Assembly: GCA_036346355.1 (NCBI GenBank)
Contig: CM070575.1
Coordinates: 61,447,915 to 61,511,914 of the forward strand
Source: Rhipidocladum racemiflorum
Lineage: Eukaryota; Streptophyta; Magnoliopsida; Poales; Poaceae
DNA: 64,000 nucleotides
Reading direction: 5' to 3'
The notes under the pieces are model-generated. The model saw nothing but the letters and a program-made list of their open reading frames with translations. It was not told where the DNA came from and did no database searches. Made by a program: the position numbers and the translations under genes. This document shows positions 46,222-58,695 of this stretch, one piece after another (positions within the stretch are counted from its first letter, which is position 1; every line of letters starts with the position of its first letter).

Positions 46222-49200
46222 TGTAACATCCCAAAGTTTTGCTTTTCTTAAATTCATGTGTGATTTGGCACTTTGGTGAATTTTTGGAATTTTCTGGAAT
46301 TTATTTGGATTTATTTGGAATTTATTTGAATTTATTCCATTTTGAAATAATTAAAGAATTTAATTTTGCAAATAAAATTTTGTTGGAAATATTTTATTTG
46401 AGTCCAAAATGATCCAAAATATTTTCCGTAATTTTTCTGAATTTTTCTCGAGTCATTTGCTATTTTTAATGAATTAAATGAATTATGAATTATTTTAATT
46501 ATTAAATCGCTGGAAAATCCAACTCGGTCAAGCATCGTTCATCCGACCGAAGTCGGACTCGAAGTCCGACCGAGCCGATTGGCTCAACCAAACCAGCTCC
46601 CAACCCTAAGCGATCCCGGCCGTTGGATCAAGATCCAACGGTGAGATCCGCCTCGACCGAGCCGTGTCGGACCGGACGATCGCGCCGCGCGCGATCGTGG
46701 CCGTTGGTTGTGCCACGTGGGCGGCCACGATTTCGTCGTCTTCCCGAGTCCGAAGCCGACTCGCCGCCGCGCCGCCGTAGCAAATTAGGTTTCCGTTTTA
46801 CGCAGGCCGAGGCTATTTAATGCCCGAGGCATACCCGAGGACCGCCGTGATCCGCGCCCTCCTTCTCTACTTCACCGAGGCTAAGTCGCCGCCCGTTTAG
46901 CCGTCTGAAGCTCGCCGTAATTGCGCTGGCCGCTGCCACGGTCTTTGCTTCGTTCGCCGCCGTCCGCCGTCCCTGCGCCGTTGACCTCGGTCCGGACTCA
47001 CCGCGACGAGACGCACCCGAAGGGACCCTTCATCTCGCCGGAGCAACCCCGGAACGCCGTTGGGCTCGTCGTCGTCTTCAACTCCGGCAGCCGTGCGCCA
47101 TCACGAAGCCATCAGCCCTCGCGAGCTCTGTGCACCGTCGGATCGGTCGACGGACGGTTGAGGTGAGTTCACGTGTTCCAAACCCGATTAGATCTGGATG
47201 TTGGATCAAGATCCAACGGCTCACAATCGCCACGCGCCGTAGCAAGGCGATTATAGGATTAGATCTGGACCGGCCGTCGATCTAGATCGAACGGCCCACG
47301 AGCATCGAGTAGTTTCAACGTGTTAAACCCTGGATCCAATCCGCCGTTGATTTTCAAACCAACTGCGAGATTGCGCCACGTGTCGGGAAGTTGGACCGAC
47401 GCGGTCGGCGCCGGCCCACACGCTGGCGTGCGTGTGGCCGACACGCTGAGGCCCGGCGTGTCGAGGGCCCGCATGTCGATGGCTAACCCAGCCAGCGGCG
47501 TCGGCGATGACGCGTCACCCGAGCGGGCCACATGTCGGGATCCCGTGAGCCGTGGGACCGAGTCCACCGTGGACCCGAGCCGGCGTGGACCAAGCCCATG
47601 GACCTAGCGTTAGCAGGCCAATCGAGCTGCCACGTGTCCATCTTGCCGACGCAATAATTAATTTTCGAAAAAGAAAATGATTTGTTAATTCGAATAATGA
47701 TTTCAAATTTAGATTCAAACTTCAAACGCTTATAACTTTTGCGTTTCAACTCCGATTTGAGCGATTCAAATTTCTAAATTTGTATAAAATTAAGATCTAC
47801 CTAAATATAAATTTTATTTAATTATTGGACTAAAGTTTTTCTCTGTAAAATTATTTAATTGATTATTTAAACTTTAAATAATCATAACTTTTGCGTTTTA
47901 ACTTCAAATTTGACGATTCCAGTTTCTAAAAATCCAGAAAATTATGTTCTCTCTGTTTATGGATTTTATTTGGAGTTTTGGGATCTTTTTGCATAGTGTT
48001 TATTTGTGTATTTGCTATTTGCACGCTTTACGAGTAGACGTTGAAGTGCCAGGATTCGAGGAGAAGTGTTGACTCAGGATCCAACTCAAGACCAAGAGCA
48101 AGTACTTTTTGAAGGCAAGTTGTGCTTTGACCATGTTGATCCTATTTCAAAATCTATTTTGATTTAAACTATTGCATGCTAGTTCAATTAGAAAAATACT
48201 TTGTTTAAACATGGGGTTAGATAAATACCAATTTGCTATATGACACCTTGATTACTTAAGTATGTGCCATGACCCTTTGTCACCCTAGTTGTGGTTTACT
48301 AGTTGGACATTATTAAATTGCCAACATGGGTTTAGATCGTTGTAGTATCTTTGCTTAGACACCTTTCGTGCTCATGACATGATTTTGGACAATCAAATGC
48401 TAATATGGACTTAATGATATATTGAACCTGTTTTGGAAAAGTATCATGTGATGTTGATGGCACGTGGTGCATGGTAATCAAGCGGGGTTTGATAAACGAT
48501 TTCGGCCAGGGCATGTGGCAAGAGTAATCAGTGGGCCGGTTGTGGCATTGGGAGTGTTGATTTGGTTTTGTAGTCTTGCCCTGGTCACTCTAAGGACTTA
48601 ACCTTGCAAGCCTTTGAACTGGGTCATACTTGCAACCACATGGCTGGAATGGGGACGGCCCTAGTTGACTAAGTCGCTAAGGACTCACTTGTGGAGCCTC
48701 AGGGTGTCGCTACACCTTTTGTGTGATTGTGCGGGAGCGTATCGTGGCTGTGGCCAGGTACCCATCTAACGGTGTGTTGGTCCCATACTTCGCCTTGGCT
48801 AAGGGAAGGGATGGTGTAGAGCACGAACCGAGAGGACCACTGTGTTGTTTGAGGCTTCCGAAGGCTTTGTTATGATCGCTCATTCGCATACTCTTGTATG
48901 GCGATTCACGGTGACGTGGTGAGTGGATTGTATCTTGTGGGTAAAGTGCATAACCTCTGCAGAGTGTAGAATCTATTTGAATAGCCGAGTCCACAGTCTT
49001 GGACATTGCTCGGGAATTACAATCAAGGGTTAGATTTTGAAAATAACTTGGATTTGAAAAGTTGGGTTGGTTTAATAATGAAGATGATGGAAATGTGGTT
49101 TAGGATGGGGAAAAATGTTTATTAAATTTCCTGAAAAGTTATTTATGCTTTACTTATTTTTCTGCTTTGAATCTACTTATATTACTTGTCAAAAGTCTGT

Positions 49201-49668
49201 TTACATAAATATACCTTGAGTTATTCCTTTGTACCAAGCCATGCATATAGTATATTAGTTTGCATTCTGTGCATGACTTGCTTGAGTACCAAGTACTCAC
49301 CCTTGCCCCAACACAATATCAGTTGAAGAGGAGATTACGCCACTTTGGAGGAGGACCTCCAAGAGGACCCGTCTACTTAGGGATGCGAGCCGATCGAGTT
49401 GCCTGTGGTATCTTTGGATGGCGCCACGAAGTTTATTTGAATTTCATTCTTGTTATTTCTCTTTTAATAAGTTTAAGCCTTGCAAGGCATATATTTGTAA
49501 CTCGGCCATAAGGTCGAGTAACCCTGATTATTTAAATAAAGTACTTTGATAGTATCGTTTGGTATGATTGTGATATATACCGATGTTAAGACTGTGTGCA
49601 CTAGCGCGTTCCTGGACTAGTCTTGAATACACGGAAGGGTCCGGATTTGCAAATTCGGGGTCCCGACA
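46222..49668 (+). repeat. Tek-3 5' LTR
   Basis: This LTR is 3447 bp, TGTAACATCCC to CCCGACA. A TATA-like CTATTTAA is at 46813-46820, with CCGTTGGATC palindromes around 46620 and 47200-47300. The sequence is closer to Tek-2 than to Tek-1 at both ends (AAAGTTTTGC against AATTTTTTGC). Confidence 0.93.
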
Positions 49669-49672
49669 GAGG

Positions 49673-49684
49673 TGGTATCAGAGC
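49673..49684 (+). other. Tek-3 primer-binding site
   Basis: TGGTATCAGAGC begins 5 bases after the LTR end. Confidence 0.95.
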
Positions 49685-49887
49685 CATACTTGACTGTAGG
49701 CTCAACCCTAAGCTAGAATGGTCGTAGTGAGGATAAAACCTATTTTCTAAAGCTAAAAGTTTGTCAAGATAAGAAATGACATCTCGACTTATCCCCTTCT
49801 CTCTTTTCTTGTCTCTTGCTAAAATTTTTCCTTACCTTGTCACAATTCAAAAATTCCGAGTTCTTACGTAAAGCACTCTTGTGACAG

Positions 49888-50602
49888 ATGGAGGAAGAGT
49901 TCAACTACGTTGATCTAGGAGTTGGTCACGCCGCAGAACTTTGGCACATGCTACAAACTCTCGGAGATTTTGAGAAGCCCCAATACCAAGTGGAAGTGAT
50001 CAGGCAAGCAGGATTGATCAAGGCTTGTGACGTGAGGATTGAGGTACCTGCCAGGAAGAGGGGCCCAGGCAATCGCCCGATACACTGCACTGCTAGAAGG
50101 TCTACAATGCAGATGGGTATCCAAGAAGTTTCACGACGAGCAATGCGGCACATTACCAGTATCTACGCCAGAGAGTTGGAGAGTACTGCGGTGTTCCGTT
50201 ATCATCCGCGCAGCGATAACCTTCTTGACCCGAAGACGATTCAGGATGAGAATGCCACGACTACGGTTGGCACGATTCGTCGTCGCCAGGAAGATGTACT
50301 AGATAATACAAGCAAGGAGCTACGAAGGCCCGCAAGGAGATCACGACAGAAGAACAGATGGCGGGAAGCTCAAGAGTATGTGGCACACCTTCTACGAAGG
50401 ATTGACGAGTTGGAGATGACTTTGTATGCGGACCCGGACCAGGCGATCGAGCTACGAGCCGATCCGGAGGAGTCGGATATCGATTAGGACACTGCTTCTT
50501 CGACTACCACAGAGGACACAGCTTGCTTTGGACATGGCAATCGTTTACGCCTATGCCACAAACGGACCGTACCCAGGCCGTGGAGGTTTTCTCGAGGAGT
50601 GA
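49888..50602 (+). pseudogene. Tek-3 ORF0 copy
   Basis: It starts MEEEFNYVDLGVGHAAELW and is in frame for about 145 residues. A one-base loss at a CAG (near 50326) and a two-base loss about 30 bases later shift and then restore the frame within the coiled-coil segment. A TAG at about 50485 ends the frame before the family's usual stop at 50600-50602. Confidence 0.82.
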
Positions 50603-50879
50603 GCATAGGTTCTATAGTGAGACTCCTTCGCCGAGTCGAAAGTCATAGAATAAAGAGTCACCCTTTAGGCGATAGATTCCAGAGTTAGTTCGATTTGGAT
50701 TTGCTTTGTTTGTGAGTGTGCAAGATGTGTTGCAAGGCCCTTAGGCATTGTAAGCAGCCATACCAAGTTACTAATAATAAAGTTGGACCTTAAGGCTACA
50801 CCTTTTTCGCCGCATAAGTTCCATATTACTTGTCTATTCTCGTTTCCCTCTCATCTCTAAACCTAGAGCAAATCGACAG

Positions 50880-51870
50880 ATGGTGAACACCCGTGGAAAC
50901 TTTGGAAGCAGCAGGAGCGGTTCTCGCCAGCAGAAAACCCTAATGATAGAGCACCAAGACCGCATGATATGCAGAATTTTGGAGCATTTCTTGCTGCTCG
51001 GACTCGATTGATGCATGCTATGATGCAACAAATGCAGCACGCCATCGCTTTCAGGCCATCGCTAATCAAGTTAATCGAGGGACCACGCCAGAATACAAAG
51101 TGTCGAGTTCATGAGGACTCACCCACCCACTTTCTCTGGGAATGCCAATCCATTGGAGGCCGACGATTGGTTAAGATCAATTGAGAGGAAGCTACACATA
51201 GCTCAATGCATAGGGAATGAGAAGGTACTCTCGCTTCTCATCGATTGGAAGGAACAACAGAATGGTGGGAGAACTGTGCCACGCAGAGAACCCTCAAGAT
51301 ATCACTTGGGAAGAGTTCACGGCATTCGACAGTATCACGTGCCTGAAGGAATCATGGACCTTAAGAAGGAGGAGTTCAGAGCATCAAGCAAGGTAATCGG
51401 CCAAGGTGGCCGACTACCGAACAAGTTCACACAGCTAGCACGCTACGCACTGAGGATGTAGCGACGGATAAATCTAGATCTCGTTTCATGAAGGGACTCA
51501 ACTCAGATTGCAAGTAGGGTTGATCACCCACACCTTTCCAGATTTCCAAGAGTTGGTGAATAAGGCGCTTATTCTTGAGGACAAGCGCAAGGAACTGGAT
51601 GAGAACAGAAGCGCAGGATGCAACAAAGAAGGATCACGTCGAGAACGCATAGCGCTTGAGAGTTGCACCAAATCAATTCTTGATTCCAACCACGAGAATG
51701 CAACAAGGACACCCTCCCGGCACCAAGACCTGTCAATCGAACTACTGCACCCCACCCCCGCTTAGAAACGCTACCCAGGCGGTGAAGGAACGGTGAGACG
51801 CTGTTACAAGCAGCGAGCCAGGACACTTTGCCAACAGCTTGTCCGAAGAAGACAGCAGGAGCGACCCGGT
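50880..51870 (+). pseudogene. gag: Tek-3 gag, frameshifted
   Basis: It starts at ATG 50880. Recognisable segments are MQNFGAFLAARTRLMHAMMQ, HPPTFSGNANPLEADDWL (about 51120-51175), LKKEEFRAS and GLITHTFPDFQELVNKALIL (about 51515-51575). Frame changes lie at about 51065, 51230, 51390, 51450 and 51620. The zinc-knuckle region near 51810-51860 is broken. Confidence 0.85.
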
Positions 51871-51899
51871 TCGTTTCAACCTAGGAACCACCCAGCTAG

Positions 51900-53125
51900 G
51901 GCGCCAAAGACCAGGAGCCACACCCGACCGTGGTGAGAGGCCGAGTCAACCATGTCACCGCAGATGCACCGCAGAATGCTACTGACGTCAGTCTTGGGTA
52001 AGTTACTTGTTAACTCGATGCACCAGCTTTGTTTGACTCGAGCTTCGCATTCGTTTGTTTCGCAAGGCTTTGCTACTAGAAATGACTTAAGGATTGCAAG
52101 ACTTAAGTGCATGCTTTTAGTTCAAACCCCTGGTTCCGAACTCCGAACGGAAGTAGGATGTTCCGGGGTGAGAATACTAATAGATGGAATAGAGTTCCTA
52201 GCAAACCTTATAATTTTGGAGACCCAGACCTTAGATGTTATATTGGGAATGGATTGGTTATCCAAGCACAAGGCTGTATTGGATTGTGGACGAAGGACTA
52301 TCTCCGTTGAGAGCCCGTGTGGGAAGAAAGTGGAATTTCAAGCCACTGCAGTTAGAGATGGACAGTTGATGGTTAACAGTACCAAGGCAATCAGCATAGA
52401 GGATGTCCCAGTAGTGAATGAGTACCCCGATGTTTTCCCCGAAGATCTACCTGGTATGCCGCCAGACAGGGACATAGAGTTTGTGATAGAGCTTGTACCC
52501 GTGCAAAGACCGATAGCAAAGAGACCCTATCGGATGTCTACCGAGGAGTTGGTAGAGATGAAGAAACAGCTAGAAGAGTTAATGGAGAAAGGATTTATCA
52601 GACCAAGTTCGTCGCCGTGGGGAGCACCGGTTTTGTTTGTCAAGAAGAAGGACGGGAGTTTCGGGATGTGCATTGACTACCGTGCACTCAATGAAGTCAC
52701 CGTGAAGAATAAGTATCCGCTACCCGGGATTGATGATTTGTTTGATCGATTAAGAGGAGCCGGAGTTTTCTCCAAGATTGATCTGAGATCGGGATACCAT
52801 CGATTGAAGATCCGATCGAGAGGATATTCAAGATGCATTCTCGTCAAGATATGGACATTACGAGTTTACGATTATGTCCTTTGGGTGACGAATGCGCCAT
52901 TATTTCATGAATATGATGAATAAGGTGTTCATGGAATATTTGGACAAGTTTGTCGTCGTGTTCATAGGACGATATCCTGGTCTACTCAAGACAGAGGATG
53001 AACATGCCGAACACTTAAGGCGAGTTTTGGAAAAGGCGAGGAACAAAGAACTTTTCGCCAAGTTCACAAGTGTGATTTTTGGAAGGACAAGGTGGAGTTT
53101 CTTGGACATGTAATGACTGAAGGAG
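51900..53125 (+). pseudogene. Tek-3 protease and reverse transcriptase, frameshifted
   Basis: An uninterrupted stretch encodes protease C-terminus and RT from about 52160 to 52830 (VILGMDWLS, VKKKDGSFGMCIDYRALNEV, DLRSGYHRLKI). The protease active site near 52036 is frameshifted. The RT catalytic motif near 52965 is disrupted (VFIG followed by a shift where FIDD is expected). An Arg-to-Gly change occurs in the FRMCIDY motif. Confidence 0.85.
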
Positions 53126-53735
53126 TCGCCGTAGATCCAAGCAAAGTAGAAGCTGTGTTACATTGGGAACAACCAAAGGACGGTGACCCAGTTCGGAGTT
53201 TCCTTGGAATGGCAGGATATTACCGCCGTTTCATCGAAGGCTTTTCGACAATTGCAAAACCTCTTACGCAATTCTTTGAAGAAGGAAAAGAAGTTTGCAT
53301 GGACGCTTGGAATGTGAGAAAGGATTTGAGTGAAGAAGCGATTGACATCAGCACCGGTGTTAGTTCTACCGAATGTTGCTCAAAGCTTCGATATTTATTG
53401 TGGACGACGCGCCAAGGACTTGGATGTGTCGATGCAGAATGGAAAGGTCGCCGCTTATGCATCAAGGCTTGAGGCCGCATGAGGAAAATTATCCGACACA
53501 TGACCTAGAGTTAGGCCGTAGTGCATGCTTTGAAAATATGGCGTCACTATCTGATTGGAAACAGATGTGAAGTATATACGGATCATAAGAGCCTTAAGTA
53601 CATATTCACCCAAATCGGATCTGAATATGAGGCAAAGGAGATGGTTAGAGTTGATCAAGGACTATAATGTTGGAATCCATTACCATCCCGGGAAGGCCAA
53701 CGAGTAGCCGATGCTCAGTCGGAAAAGCCATACCG
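53126..53735 (+). pseudogene. Tek-3 RT thumb and RNase H, frameshifted
   Basis: VDPSKVEAVLHWEQPK and FLGMAGYYRRFIEGFS are readable at 53120-53250. RNase H segments (RPHEENYPTHDLEL, KSLKYIF, VGIHYHPGKAN) follow in alternating frames, with breaks near 53180, 53275, 53400, 53510 and 53615. Confidence 0.82.
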
Positions 53736-55250
53736 TGAGTACGTTGCTAGCCACAAGTCGTGATGAGTTATGTGAGGATTTTCAAAAGATGAAGATTGAG
53801 GTTGTACCTAGCGGGTTCTTGGCCGCATTGGAAGTAAAGCCTACCTAGAGGATCAGATCCGAGAAGGACGGAAGGATGATGACAGATCCGCAGGATTAAG
53901 TCCATCAAGGAGGAAGGCAGGCAGGACTTCAAATTGGATGAACAAGGCACGTTGTGGATGAAGGATCGGATTTGTGTGCCTGACAAGGAGGAGTTAAAGC
54001 GATCGATTTTGGAGGAAGCCCATGACTCCAAGTACTCAATTCATCCTGAAGCGCCAAGATGTATCAGATCTCAAGGAGAGATTCTCGTGGCCAAGTATGA
54101 AACGTGAAGTTGCCGAGCATGTTGCATTGTGCGACGTATGCCGAGAGTCAAGGCAATGCATCGAAACCAGCGAGATTGCTACACGAAAATACCCGAGTAG
54201 AAGTGGGAGGAAATCGGAATGGATTTCATTACCGGCTTGTCAAGACTCAAGGAGGTTATGACTCCATATGGGTTATAGTGGATCGCTGACTAAAGTAGCC
54301 CATTTTATTCCCGTAAAGACCACTTACTCGGGAGATAATTTAGCAGAGTTGTACATGATCATGATTGTCTGTTTGCACGGATTGCCAAAGAGGATTGTAT
54401 CGGACAGAGGTCCACAATTTAACTCAAGGTTCGGAATAAGTTGCATGAAGCCTGGGACCCGTTTAAACTTCAAGATGTGACTTATCATCCACAGACGGAT
54501 GGGACAGGCCGAAAGAGTCAACCAGATTTTGGAGGATATGCTAAGAGCTTGTGCATTAGCTTATGCTACCTCTTGGGATAAGAGTTTGCCGTATGCCGAG
54601 TTCGATTACAACAATAGTTATCAGGCTAGTTTCTGAGATGTCACCTTTTGAGGCATCAGATGGTCGACCCTGTCGGACGCCATTGAATTGGAATGAGACC
54701 GTGAGCGCGTGTCTTTGGGCCTGATATTCTTCAAGAGGTCAAGAGCAGACGCCATGATTAGGGAAAGGTTGAAGATAGCCCAATCTCGGACAGAAGAGTT
54801 ATGCCGACAATCGTCGCCGAGATTTGAGTTTTGAACGAAGACTTTGTATACCTCGAGTTACGCCTCTCAGGGGAGTTAAGAGGTTCCATGCCAAAGGGAA
54901 ACTTGCACCCCGTTATGTTGGACCATTTAAGATTTTGAGCCGCAGAGGCGAAGTTGCTTATCAGCTGGAGTTGCCACAGTCGTTAGCAGGTACATGATGT
55001 ATTCCATGTGTCCGAGTTGAAGAAGTGTCTCCGAGTTCCCGAGAGCAGACACGCTAGAGTTAATTGAGTTGCATGAGGATTTGACTTATAAGGAACATCC
55101 TGTGAGGATTCTAGACACAACGGATCGAGAAACTAGAAACAAGTCAACCCGTTCTGAGAGTTCAAAGGAGCAACCATGAAGAAAGCGGCGACTTGGGAGC
55201 GAAGAGGATTTGAAGAAAGAATTTCCAAACCTATTCCTTTAGTGAGCCCT
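53736..55250 (+). pseudogene. Tek-3 integrase and chromodomain, frameshifted
   Basis: The zinc-finger region (EEAHDSKYSIH, VALCDVC) is at 54010-54140. The core is split at VIVDR/LTKVAHFIPVKTTYSGD (54260-54340), with ERVNQILEDMLR near 54515. The GPF and chromodomain segments are at 54900-54935 and 55090-55240. Each is in a different frame from its neighbours. The equivalent of the LARD-2 insertion point in Tek-1 is uninterrupted here. Confidence 0.83.
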
Positions 55251-55274
55251 GAATCTCGGGGACGAGATTCTATT

Positions 55275-55286
55275 AAGGGGGGGAGG
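55275..55286 (+). other. Tek-3 polypurine tract
   Basis: AAGGGGGGGAGG lies two bases before the 3' LTR and primes plus-strand synthesis in this family. Confidence 0.9.
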
Positions 55287-55288
55287 TT

Positions 55289-58200
55289 TGTAACATCCCA
55301 AAGTTTTGCTTTTCTTAAATTCATGTGTGATTTGGCACTTTGGTGAATTTTTGGAATTTTCTGGAATTTATTTGGATTTATTTGGAATTTATTTGAATTT
55401 ATTCCATTTTGAAATAATTAAAGAATTTAATTTTGCAAATAAAATTTTGTTGAAATATTTTATTTGAGTCCAAAATGATCCAAAATATTTTCCAGAATTT
55501 TTCTGGAATTTTTACGAGTCATTTGCTATTTTTAATGAATTAAATGAATTATCGAATTATTTTAATTATTAAATCGCTGGAAAATCCAACTCGGTCAAGT
55601 ATCTTGTTCATCCGACCAGTCGGACTCGAAGTTCGACCGCGAGCCGCTTGGCTCAACCAAACCAGCTCCCAACCCTAAGCGATCCGGCCGTTGGATCAAG
55701 ATCCAACGGTGAGATCCGCCCGACTCGACCGAGCCGTGTGTCGGGCCGGACGTCGCGCCAGCGATCGTGGCCGTTGGTTGTGCCACGTGGGCGCCACGAT
55801 TTTCGTCTTCCCGAGTCCGAGCCTGGACTCCGCCGCACGCCGCCGCCGTAGCAAATTAGGTTTCCGTTTACGCACGAGGCTATTTAATGCCCGGCATACC
55901 CCGAGGACCGCCGTGATCCCGCGCCCTCCTTCTCTACTTCACCGAGGCTAAGTCGCCGCCCGTTTAGCCGTCGAGCTCGCCAGTAGTTGCTGCTCGCCCA
56001 CGGTCTTTGCTTCATGCCGCCCGTCGCCGTCCCCGCTGACCTCGGTCCGGACTCACCGCGAGACGCACCGAAGGACCCTTCATCTCGCCGAGCAACCCCG
56101 GAACGCCCGTTGGGCTCGTCGTCGTCTTCAACTCCGGCAGCCGTGCGCCATCACGGCCATCGACCCTCGCGAGCTCGCACCGTCGGATCGGTCGGACGGT
56201 TGAGGTGAGTTCACGTGTTCCAAACCCGATTAGATCTGACCGTTGGATCAAGATCCAACGGCTCACAATCGCCACGTGCCGTAGCGAGGCGATTATAGGA
56301 TTAGATCTGGACCGTCCGATCTAGATCGAACGGCCCACGAGCATCGAGTAGTTTCAACGCGTGTTAAACCACCTGGATCCAATCCGCGCCGTTGATTTTC
56401 AAACCAACGCGAGATTGCGCCACGTGTCGGGAAGTTGGACCGACGCGGTCGGCGCCGCCCACGCGTGCGTGTAGCGCCGACACGCGGGGCCCGCGTGTCG
56501 AGGGCCCGCATGTCGCTGGCTAACCCAGCCAGCGGCGTCGGCGATAGACGTCACGAGTGGGCCCACATGTCGATCCGTGAGCCGTGGACCGAGTCCACCG
56601 TGGACCCGAGCCGGCGTGGACCAAGCCCATGGACCGGACGCCAAGCAGGCCAATCAGAGCTGCCACGTGTCCATGCCGACGCAATAATTAATTTCGAAAA
56701 AGAAAATGATTTGTTAATTCGAATAATGATTTCAAATTTAGATTCAAACTTCAAACGCTTATAACTTTTATGCTTCAACTCCGATTTGAGCGATTCAAAT
56801 TTCTAAATTTGTATAAAATTAAGATCTACCTAAATATAAATTTTATTTAATTTTTGACTAAAGTTTTCTCTGTAAAATTATTTAATTGATTATTTAAACT
56901 TTAAATAATCATAACTTTTGCGTTTTAACTTCAAATTTGACGATTCCAGTTTCTAAAAATCCAGAAAATTATGTTCTCTCTGTTTATGGATTTTATTTGG
57001 AGTTTTGGGATCTTTTTGCATAGTGTTTATTTGTGTATTTGCTATTTGCACGCTTTACGAGTAGACGCGTTGAAGTCTGAAGGATTCGAGGGAGAAGTGT
57101 TGACTCAGATCCAACTCAAGACCAAGAGCAAGTGCTTTTTGAAGGCAAGTTGTGCTTTGACCATGTTGATCCTATTTCGAAATCTATTTTGATTTAAACT
57201 ATTGCATGCTAGTTCAATTAGAAAGATACTTTGTTTAAACATGGGGGTTAGATAAATACCAATTTGCTATATGACACCTTGATTACTTAAGTATGTGCCA
57301 TGACCCTTTGTCACCCTAGTTGTGGTTTACTAGTTGGACATTATTAAATTGCCAACATGGGTTTAGATCGTTGTAGTATCTTTGCTTAGACACGCTACGT
57401 GCTCATGACATGATTTTGGACAATCAAATGCTAATATGGACTTAATGATATATTGAACCTGTTTTGGAAAAGTATCATGTGATGTTGATGGCACGTGGTG
57501 CATGGTAATCAAGCGGGGTTTGATAAACTGACCGGGGCATGTGGCAAGAGTAATCAGTGGGCCGGTTGTGGCATTGGGAGTGTTGATTTGGTTTTTCGTA
57601 GTCTTGCCCTGGTCACTCTAAGGACTTAACCTTGCAAGCCTTTGAACTGGTCATACTTGCAACCACATGGCTGGAATGGGACGGCCCTAGTTGACTAAGT
57701 CGCTAAGGACTCACTTGTGGAGCCTCGGGTGTCGATTACACCTTTTGTGTGATTGTGCGGGGGCGTGTCGTGGGCTGTGGCCAGTACCCATCTAACGGTG
57801 TGTTGGTCCCATACTTCGCCTTGGCTAAGGGAAGGGATGGTGTAGAGCACGAACCTGAGAGGACCACTGTGTTGTTTGAGGCTTCCGAAGGCTTTGTTAT
57901 GATCGCTCATTCGCATACTCTTGTATGGCGATTCACGGTGACGTGGTGAGTGGATTGTATCTTGTGGGTAAAGTGCATAACCTCTGCAGTGTAGAATCTA
58001 TTTGAATAAGCCGAGTCCACGATCGACATTGCTCGGGAATTACAGTCAAGGGTTAGATTTTCAAAATAACTTGGATTTGAAAAGTTGGGTTGGTTTAATA
58101 ATGAAGATGATGGAAATGTGGTTTAGGATGGGGAAAAATGTTTATTAAATTTCCTGAAAAGTTATTTATGCTTTACTTATTTTTACCGCTTTGAATCTAC

Positions 58201-58690
58201 TTATATTACTTGTCAAAAGTCATTTACATAAATATACCTTGAGTTATTCCTTTGTACCAAGCCATGCATATAGTATATTAGTTTGCATTCTGTGCATGAC
58301 TTCTTTGAGTACCAAGTACTCACCCTTGCCCCAACACAATATCAGTTGAAGAGGAGATTACGCCACTTTGGAGGAGGAACTCCAAGAGGACCCGTCTACT
58401 TAGGGATGCGAGCCCATCGGTTGCCTGTGGTATACTGGATGGCGCCACGAAGTTTATTTGAATTTCCGCTGCTGTTATTTCTCTTTTAATAAGTTTCGCC
58501 TTGCAAGGCATATATTTGTAATTCGGCCATAAGGTCGAGTAACCCTTTGATTATTTAAATAAAGTACTTTGATAGTATCGTTTGGTATGATTGTGATATA
58601 TACCGATGTTAAGACTGTGTGCACTAGCGCGTTCCTGGACTAGTGCTGAATACACAGAGGGTCCGGATTTGCAAATTCGGGGTCCCGACA
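55289..58690 (+). repeat. Tek-3 3' LTR
   Basis: This LTR is 3402 bp and pairs with 46222-49668. A TATA-like CTATTTAATG starts at 55880. Palindromes CCGTTGGATC/GATCCAACGG start at 56240 and a variant at 56312, 72 bases apart. A GC hairpin with 11-base arms is at 56478-56500. It ends CCCGACA before GTTTA. Confidence 0.93.
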
Positions 58691-58695
58691 GTTTA

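Larger units (their letters stand above)
46222..58690 (+). mobile_element. Tek-3: full-length Tekay-like element inserted in LARD-2
   Basis: This is a plus-strand element of 12.5 kb flanked by GTTTA at 46217-46221 and 58691-58695. Its LTRs are 46222-49668 and 55289-58690; the internal domain is 49669-55288. ORF0, gag, PR, RT, RH, IN, chromodomain and polypurine tract are in order, but nearly every frame is interrupted by small indels. It is the youngest layer by nesting. Confidence 0.93.
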
